From contig VXAI01000019.1 of NCBI GenBank assembly GCA_013399305.1, positions 4,154,491 through 4,218,490 on the forward strand: 64,000 nucleotides of DNA, written 5' to 3'. Below are positions 56,514-64,000 of this stretch, in pieces. Below the pieces are notes generated by a model, which was not told where the DNA came from, ran no database searches, and was given only the letters and a program-made list of their open reading frames with translations. The translations under genes and the position numbers were made by a program. The DNA is from Rostratula benghalensis (taxonomy: Eukaryota; Chordata; Aves; Charadriiformes; Rostratulidae). How positions within the stretch are numbered: the stretch's first letter is position 1; each line of letters starts with the position of its first letter.

Positions 56514-59500
56514 ATCCTTTTCTTATTTGCATAGTATTAGTATTTGACATCCAGATACTTGCTGATTTACCTTGTAATCACCAGATTAAAGCATTATGGA
56601 TAGAAAGGTAACGTAGCACCTGAGAGTAGTGGTCTTGGTACACACAGGTCTTGTATTTCTTTACAAACCATACTGCATGTTCCACCTGACCATTACAGCT
56701 CTCAGGCTGGCTAGAATTTGCACATTCATATGTTGTCTAAAATTTAAGATATTGGCGTCCTTAAATCACTTTGTTGGTGGATTTCAAATTTAATACAGAG
56801 CTTTTTAACTTCCGTGAACTAGTTTTGTGGTGAAATAATAGTCCTAAACTAGCCATTCAGAATGAATTTAATGGGTTGGTAGGTAGTTTGTGGGGTTGTG
56901 TTTTTTGCTGTAGCTGCTTTTAACTACAGTAACACTAAAAATAGTTGGAATTGAATGGAAGGGGGTGCTTTTGAGCTAACCCAGAAGACTTTGTGCTGTA
57001 TTTTCACACTTGGCAGCTTTCTCCATTATTGCTATAAGTGCATTATAGCTAATTGGTTTTTATATGTGTCTTCAGGAACAAATGTGCTTTATGTGTTAGG
57101 TTTTGAGCGGAGAGTAGCTTCAAATCTTGTACCTTTTCCTTGATCAAAAGTAACACGTTTTTCAGTGGCAGTGTCTAACGTGTGAAAAGTTGGCTTTGTA
57201 AAAGGAAGTTGTGTCTGTCAGAGCCACGTCTTGGAAGCTTCTTCCACTACCAGAAGAAGCTGCAAAAAGTTAAATAACAGTGGTGGTTTTCCAGTGATTT
57301 GATTTACCTGTGTTGTCTGCAGTGTTAAAGTAATTAGCTTTTATGTACCCATCATGACGTTTGGAAGTCTCTTCCTATAGTGATTAATTTGTATTGTGAC
57401 TTTACGTTTACCAGCACTTTTACATCATGGGAGGCTTGGGGATACAGCAGAGGAGGGCAGGGAGATCTTTATCGTGTCACTCAGTGGCCCTGCTGGAAAA
57501 AAAATGGAGAGCCAGCAGCTTCAGGTCACTGAGCTTCCAAAATAGTGCCAGTGCTGAAACTGGAGACTTAAGATCCAAACTAGAAACAAAATACTTGCTT
57601 CAGCCTTGGTAAACTCATTTGTCCTCTCCTCAGATGTGTGTACCAGCCAGATAGATAGATGCATTAAAATGCAAATAGAAATATTTCCATCTTGGAGGAG
57701 CCCTTGTGTAGAAAAGGCAAAGCATCTTCAGAGATGACTAAACTCAAACTGTATTTTTAACATAAGAAATAGCCATAGTGGTTCATTTCCTGAAGTACAG
57801 GTAATAGCCTTCAAGGTCCCAGACTCCCTTTTAACAGTATTTCCATTCATCATCCACAGAGCTTGCTCCCTGCGCTTTCTGTTTCTTTAAAGAAAAAATT
57901 GGACAACGAACAAGTTTTTTTTGCTATGGATTTCCTGATTATTTTTTTTTTTTTAGCTTGGGTTGGGAGGCTGGTTATTCTGTATTGCATTTTCATTTTG
58001 CCTGTAGGCAAACCCATTGCTGCTGAAAATAGCTCAAATGTGCTTAGAACAAAACTGTCAGCCAGCAGCTCAGGTTCTTTCTCTTTTTCTTTTGCAGACC
58101 CGTGCATGTGAGTTAAATTAATTTCTTGAGCGAAACCTTCATAAAGGGCTAAATAAACAAGATCTGCATATACAGAAAGTTCTTCTTCTGCACTTGAGAC
58201 ACAGCTAGGCTCGTCTGTCGGGTAAGTCATATTTTTCTTAAGGATTTGTCTTTCTTCCTACCCTTATGACTTGCATTCTTGAGTTTCTAATTCGTGTTCA
58301 GAGAAAAGCAGCTTCTGTTTGCTAGCAGTTGTGCTGCATACTCTGTCTGAAGACTAATCTGCAATGGCATTAACTGTGCTGCTTTTGTAAACTTCAAAAT
58401 AACACCTATGATTCTGTATTATGCTTTGGTGTGAACGGGGTTTTATGTTTGTTTGCTGTAATGAAATCATTAAACGTTTTAAAGCAAAACAGGTGATTGA
58501 GCTGTCCTGCAGGTATTTACCTGTTTGAATGTCTTCAGGATTTGTGTTACAAAGTACATTCTGTGTCAAGTCAGGGTTCAAAAATGGAATAAAAATTGCC
58601 AGCAATTCCTTCATGTCTCATTGCTGGTTTCATCCTGTGTAGATGAAATAGGTTCCTGTTATTGATTGATGCAACGCTGCACTGGTTTGCTGATGTGCCT
58701 GTTTCACAGGGCAGTAAGCATGCTTGTCAGGAGCATTTCATTTGATAATGCAATTCTGTAGCAGTTCTATTCAAAATATTTGTGGCTTACATTTGGATTG
58801 TACTGCTTCAAACAAATCTTTTTTTTTTTTTTTCTTTGATTGTGTAGCATTAACTGAGTGCAACCCAAACAAAAGAATGTTTCGTCCTCTACTTTTTTTT
58901 TTATTTCTTCTTTATTGTGATTAAAATGAAGAAAATCTTTGAAGAGCAGGAGACTTTCATTCACTGCTGTGGCTTTTCTAAGCTGTTGGCTAACATTAAG
59001 TGGCAACCTATGTATATTTTTATATTTATCTACCCAGTGCATCTGATCACACATGCTGTGGCTGTGCCTTACTGCAATTACCTCGTGCTTATAGAATGCA
59101 TGCCCTGGTTCTGCAGAGCTCAGCAGGCTTTGCCATAGCCTTAACGTTAGTTTATTTTAAAAAAAAATATTGAAAAAAATACATATTGAAAACCCACATC
59201 ATATTTAAAAGTAGTTATACATTTTGTGTGAAGCAGTAGTTATGCATTATGTTTTCATAGTGGCAAAAAAACCCCAACAAACCAACCCACCAATCAGTGC
59301 TTTTACATAAAAGCTGTTTGGGGGCTATCCAATTCATTTACATTTGAGTAAGAAGCTTTCCAGCTTATTTTTGGATAAAAAGAAAATCTGAAGTCTGTGT
59401 ATACATTTCATATAGCATATCTTTTTGTTCAAAACACAGAATTTTGTGTAAAAATCAGGAATTTTCTTAAACAGTTTTTCAGAAAAAGCAAACCCGTGTC

Positions 59501-61099
59501 TGGTTCAGTTGTAAAGTTTGCAGTAATGTTTTGTTCTGATCTTGTTTGAGAATCACGGGTCTAATTCTGCTTGTTCTTCCTTACAGTAGCAGATATCGAT
59601 AGTGTAATGTAGGTATCCACTTGAACCCATGGGATTTTTGGTACCAGGCATACTTGGTTTCATATGAGACAGTTTCTATGCTTCCCCCCCCCTCTCCTTT
59701 TTAGTTAAATTACATCCCTTTTGCTTCAAGATCTTCCCTGTTCCAGTCTTGGTGTCACATGTAAAGCCTTGTACTTCCAAGTTCTTTTGACCACACTCTA
59801 GTGAATACTTGTCTTACATTGGTGGTTTTCAGATAAAAAGAATTTGTCACCTGAGACTTACTTCAGAAGAAGCTGGTGCTTCTGAAGGAAATTAAGACCT
59901 TTCAGAGGTCTGTAGTTACTGTTTGTGCAATGCAAAATCTGTGATCTCTTAACATGTCTATAAGACATAGCTGGAGGAGAAATTGCAAAAAAGTAGGCTG
60001 CATAATGGATAAAATATTTACCAAGTATTTGAATTATTATTTACCAGTGGTTGAGTTGTGCAAAGTAAAGGCCAAGGATGGTCTATTAATGGTCATTTTT
60101 TAAATTAATGTTTGATTCATGACTTTGGAATTACTATGTCTGAGCAAGTTTTTGCTTGGCACTTAATTTTTGACTAGCAGACCTGACTCAGAGGAACTTG
60201 TATCTGGCATGTTCACCCAACCCAAACCTCAGCTGAGCAAACCTGGCACCAAATTCAACTAAAGGGAGGAAATCGCAGGGGAGAAGTGGAATTTTATTCT
60301 TTGAGTAAGCATACCTCTCCTTTCACGGGGAACAAACAGTAACATTTTGTGCAGGTTTCTGCTTTTGACAGTGTGTCTTTGTTCACTTCCCAAAGGTGGT
60401 GTCAAATACATTGGAAGGAAAAAAAAAACCCAACAAAACAAAACCCCCAGCTTTCCTATTTGGATTTTTCATTTTACTTAATGACATGGTCCTAGGGAAC
60501 CCATTAGGTGTGGAATGGCCTAACACCTTTGTCTGTAACTCTTTGTGTGCAAAGAATAAATGCTCAGTCAGAACAATTCAGGTGATGTAAATAAACATGG
60601 TCCCTCCTTTGTGTCTTTGCGTGATGAAACAGAGGGGTGGGAGGCAAATTTATCTATAAGCATTTTATGATGGAATTATTTGACCAGAGTGTCTCAGAAA
60701 ATGTTTCCTTCTTGCCAGAATAAGTGTTCTCCAAACAATGTATAATATCACTGAACTGTTAATAGATCATAATAGCTTGGATTTCGTGTCAAGTAAGAGC
60801 TTCATGCTGGTAAAATTCTGGAATTAATATGCTATTTAGTCACAAGGTATCAATGTTGCTTCCACTGTGTGGTCAAAGTTCAATTCACTTATTGATGGCA
60901 ACAGGGTTTTATGGTGTCTGTTCCATATGGGATTCTGGTCCACGAGTAGTATTCCAAATGACAAGATGAGGTCAGCAAATCATAGTCATGTGTTGAAACT
61001 GCATGGGTTTAATGTGTGACAATGCCAGGGAAGGTGGTGTTTTGAAAACTGGAGAGTAAGACCTGGTGATAGAGGAATTAAGTCTGAGTGAAACACCAT
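56514..61099. other. Putative long intron or intergenic DNA
   Basis: No gene is supported. T tracts occur near 57939-57954 and 58818-58834. Frames of up to 126 codons (minus strand, 57850-58230) lack good context and contain lysine and serine runs expected from A-rich DNA. Confidence 0.5.
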
Positions 61100-61165
61100 C
61101 AGAGAATTGTTACAGTTGGAAGAGACCTTTAAGATCATCAAGTTCAACCATTGCAGGTGCTCTTC
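61100..61165 (-). mobile_element. CR1 3'-end remnant, diverged
   Basis: TTGTTACAGTTGGAAGAGAC followed by CTTTAAGATCATCAAGTTCA and ACCATTG is the antisense of a CR1 terminus. Similarity fades after about 61165, though the element may extend to about 61230. Confidence 0.75.
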
Positions 61166-64000
61166 CTTGCATCAGCCTCAAGTTGGGGATATACCAGATT
61201 GGAGGTGCTGAGAGCACGTGTGTTCTGATGAGACCTACGAGTTGGGTCAGCACTGCACTTACTTGGCCGTGTCTTGTTCTCAGATGGCACTAGATAGCTC
61301 TGGAAAAAGCTTGTGATGTGATTTTGTATGTAATCAGCTGCTTTAGAGGGGTGTGATTTTCGTGGTGTCTTCCCTAATGAGAGATGGCAACGCCTCTCTG
61401 TTGGCCCTGGGGGTCCTAGGGCTTAGGCTGTGCTGTGACCTTCTGATGGATGCAAAGGAGCTGGGGACTGGTGGAATTCCCAAACTCTCACAGTAGCCTT
61501 TGCTTGTTGTCATTGACCTGCTGTTTGGGGGAAGAGAGGGTAACATTAATCACTTCGTTAATAATCAAATATAGCAAAGAGTATCTTCTGTCAGGATTAC
61601 TATTAACTCTGATGCTCAAGCTTTTGGTTGCTTAACCTTTCAAAAAAAAAAAAAAAACCCAAAACAAACCTGTCTTTGGAGACCAATGTTTTTCAGATTC
61701 TGCAACCTCAAAAATATTCATTTTCTGTCTTTAAAGAAAAAAGTAAAAATAAAAATATACAAGTTGATAGTCAAAAGCAGGTGGGTTTTTGCATATGAAA
61801 AATACTGGAGTAGTTTAATTTTTGCTTCTGCCTGAGTTTTTTTGCCTTCTGCCTGAGCTTTGAGTTTCATTGACTCTAACTTTTGTTTGGTTTTGGAAAA
61901 GACTGGTTTGGTAGTAAAGTTGTGTTATAGATAATAGAGGATTTTAGAGTTTAGCTTGTGCAGAAAAGAGAAGAGGGTGCTTATGCACATTCTCTTCCTA
62001 AGTAGGCACTTAACCACACATCTAATAAGTTTGCTTTAAGCTGTTTGCAAGGCAGCTCATGTAAGGCATTACCTGCTTATGTTTGTGTGTAAGACTGCAT
62101 TTGTCTCTGTACCTGAGTGGCTTAAGAATTAGTATGTTTCAGGAGTGGCTTATGTCCCTAAATGTTTAATGCTGTTTAGAAGCTGTGCTGTCTTTACAGC
62201 TGGAGGCAACTTGAGCACTTAGGCTGCTTCTGCACTTGTGACTCCTAATGACTTGTTCCACAGAAAGGTTTGGTTGTTCCCTATAAAAAAAAATCATTTA
62301 GTGTGAACTCATTTTAAAAGGAGCTACCCTTGCACGTTAAGGGTTTCCTTTGCACATAGTTAATTTCCATAGTCTGTGTCACCAACAGGTGACAAAAGTA
62401 GCAGGGACTCTATCCTTTTGAAGCTAAAAGTGTGTGCAAGAAGGCTCTCAACCTTGGAAGTGCTCAGTGAGGCACCTCAGTAGGATTCACTCACTTGTGA
62501 GATTCCTCTCAATAAATCCAAGTGAACTTAGAGGGGAGACATACCGGGATGCAGGAGAAGTGCATGTCAAGTCTCTGGATCTTCTGGAAAGCAGCAGATT
62601 TCTTCTCCAAAGTCAAAGGAAGTAGGAGTGAGGACAGCAGAGATAAATAGTATTTATCTACCAAGATCCTCTTATCTTATTTCCTTCCTGGGAGGGAAGG
62701 AAGCAGAGGAGGCGAGAATGGGAAGATTTTACTTAATGATATAATAAGCTGTGTTACTTACGTGAAGGGACAGTTGATTTAGAGAGCCAGTTCCTCAGTC
62801 TTAATAATGCTTAGTCTTTCAGTACAGTTGAGTTCTTATCAGTGGAAGGAATTTTTTCAATCATTTTCTTAGCCTTTAATATGTAGAATTAGCTAGGTGA
62901 TCTTTCCATGGTGATGGTTAGCCAAATAAAGGCAGCTGGAACTGGCTGTCAGAGGTCTGTTGGGTCTCCAAATGCTGTAAAATCACCTTTCTCTTTCTAC
63001 TGCCCCTCTGAGTCCTGCACAAAGCAAAAAGCAGATGATGGGCGATTTTGCAATGTTACAGCTCAGGCCCAAAGTAACAGTTCAAAAGTCAGAATAAAAC
63101 TTTTGTAAGACTTTGTTAAAAATAAGGGTATGAAATGTGTGTTAAACAAAAAAACTTAGATTCTATGGCTCAAAGTATGGGCATGTTCTGATGCATGGAA
63201 AAGCTCTGCTTTTGCTTGTGAAACAGTGGTTAACACTGACCTTGGACTTCTGGAAGCAGAATGAAGCTAATATTGAAAGCTTTTGAAAAACCTTCCTTAA
63301 AGTACATCCCAACTGTATCTGCAGGCAGGTTCCTTGGAGCCTTCCTATAAAGTACGACCTGAATGTTTAAAGCTAAATCACTGCTTTGTGATGATACCTT
63401 TAGGAGCAGCTAACAACCCTACATTCCCACAAAGCATTTCACAGTAATGGCTTGTACATGAACTGAAAGGTGCTTTAATAAATTTGGCATGTGTAGTTTA
63501 ATTTACTGGAACTCAGTTTTGTCTTAAGGGTGATGCTTCTGAAAAGCACCGTCATCAGCTACCAATTTAAAAAAAGAGGAAAAAAAAAAAAAGAGAGCTT
63601 GGAGTTCAAAGGCTCAGAAAAATGTCTGAATTCCTACAGAACGTATAGGTGTTCTGCAGATGGGCTCTACTGAATTACTCTGGGCTCCAAAACTTGATGT
63701 CCTGTGAGGTTTGTATAAGATACAGAGGCAAAAGTTGCCACAGGCTGGCCTCTCCAGCCCTATCTGGATTTTGCCCTCCTTTATGTAAATAGGAAAAACC
63801 TAAATCCACTGACTTGGCAATAATTGGGTGGTTTCTTGCTTTGTAGCAGCTGACTGCATGGTGGTTTTCTAGGAAAACACTTAAGTGGCAGGCGGCAGGT
63901 CAGCATGGGGTTGATGTGTCTTCCCGTGATCTTGGAAGTCTCATCCCATTGACTTCACTGCATAGATTTCTGTAGTGAGATGTGCCAAGTGTTTGCTTGA
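61166..64000. other. Non-coding right end
   Basis: No gene or interspersed repeat is recognised. An A15 tract lies near 61642. A near-duplicate of TTGCTTCTGCCTGAG occurs at about 61823-61860. A-rich tracts near 63570-63592. A gene may continue beyond the window, but nothing here shows it. Confidence 0.5.

Noticed and set aside
1..64000. CRISPR arrays, tRNA, rRNA and bacterial operon features
   Set aside because: No regularly spaced repeats, no cloverleaf-like or rRNA core motifs and no Shine-Dalgarno-linked gene runs; the composition and repeats are avian.

Overview
This window is vertebrate nuclear DNA, almost certainly from a bird. At least twelve truncated CR1 LINE 3' ends lie on both strands, several with the typical avian terminus (a copy of ATTCTATGATTCTA, or its complement TAGAATCATAGAA). 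Two endogenous retrovirus LTRs resemble LTRs common in bird genomes. No bacterial, viral or organellar gene organisation is visible. Most open frames longer than 60 codons are chance frames in AT-rich non-coding DNA or lie inside repeats. Two short runs of N mark assembly gaps.

Left part (about 4.4-15.9 kb, + strand). I can assemble a candidate split gene from splice signals and reading phase. Exon 1 (4455-4594) holds an upstream ORF and a start codon. Exons 2 and 3 (7162-7246, 13924-13987) are less certain. Three closely spaced exons (14797-14925, 15076-15114, 15328-15378) end in TGA, and an AATAAA follows at 15829. All phases fit, giving a predicted protein of 143 residues that I do not recognise. 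The last three exons are the best-supported coding sequence in the window. A solo LTR with a perfect 5-bp target duplication (10612-11366), a CR1, a small CpG-rich patch and a cluster of AT-rich homeodomain-like motifs lie in its introns. Another CR1 lies in its 3' UTR.

Centre (15.9-34.7 kb). This is mostly non-coding and holds CR1 fragments, one LTR (28205-28742, minus strand) and a 37-N gap. A candidate 61-bp minus-strand exon with strong splice sites lies at 20993-21053. Its phase fits a minus-strand first exon in the CpG island at about 35.1 kb.

CpG island (about 34.69-35.64 kb). This is the only strong promoter in the window. Two YY1-type elements point leftward. One contains an ATG that opens a 14-codon frame ending at a GTAACT donor. 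A GTGAGT donor on the + strand overlaps the minus donor, so transcription could be divergent. A minus-strand gene running left from here would converge on the 4.4-15.9 kb gene.

Right part (35.7-64 kb). This is probably the long first intron of a + strand transcript, or intergenic. It has a possible non-coding exon (37382-37524), an unusually CpG-rich stretch at 37.9-38.7 kb, a recursive-splice-like AG|GT site at 51039, three CR1 copies, simple repeats and a 48-N gap. I found no convincing coding exon there.

All exon calls are predictions by eye from splice motifs and phase. None was checked by alignment or RNA data.
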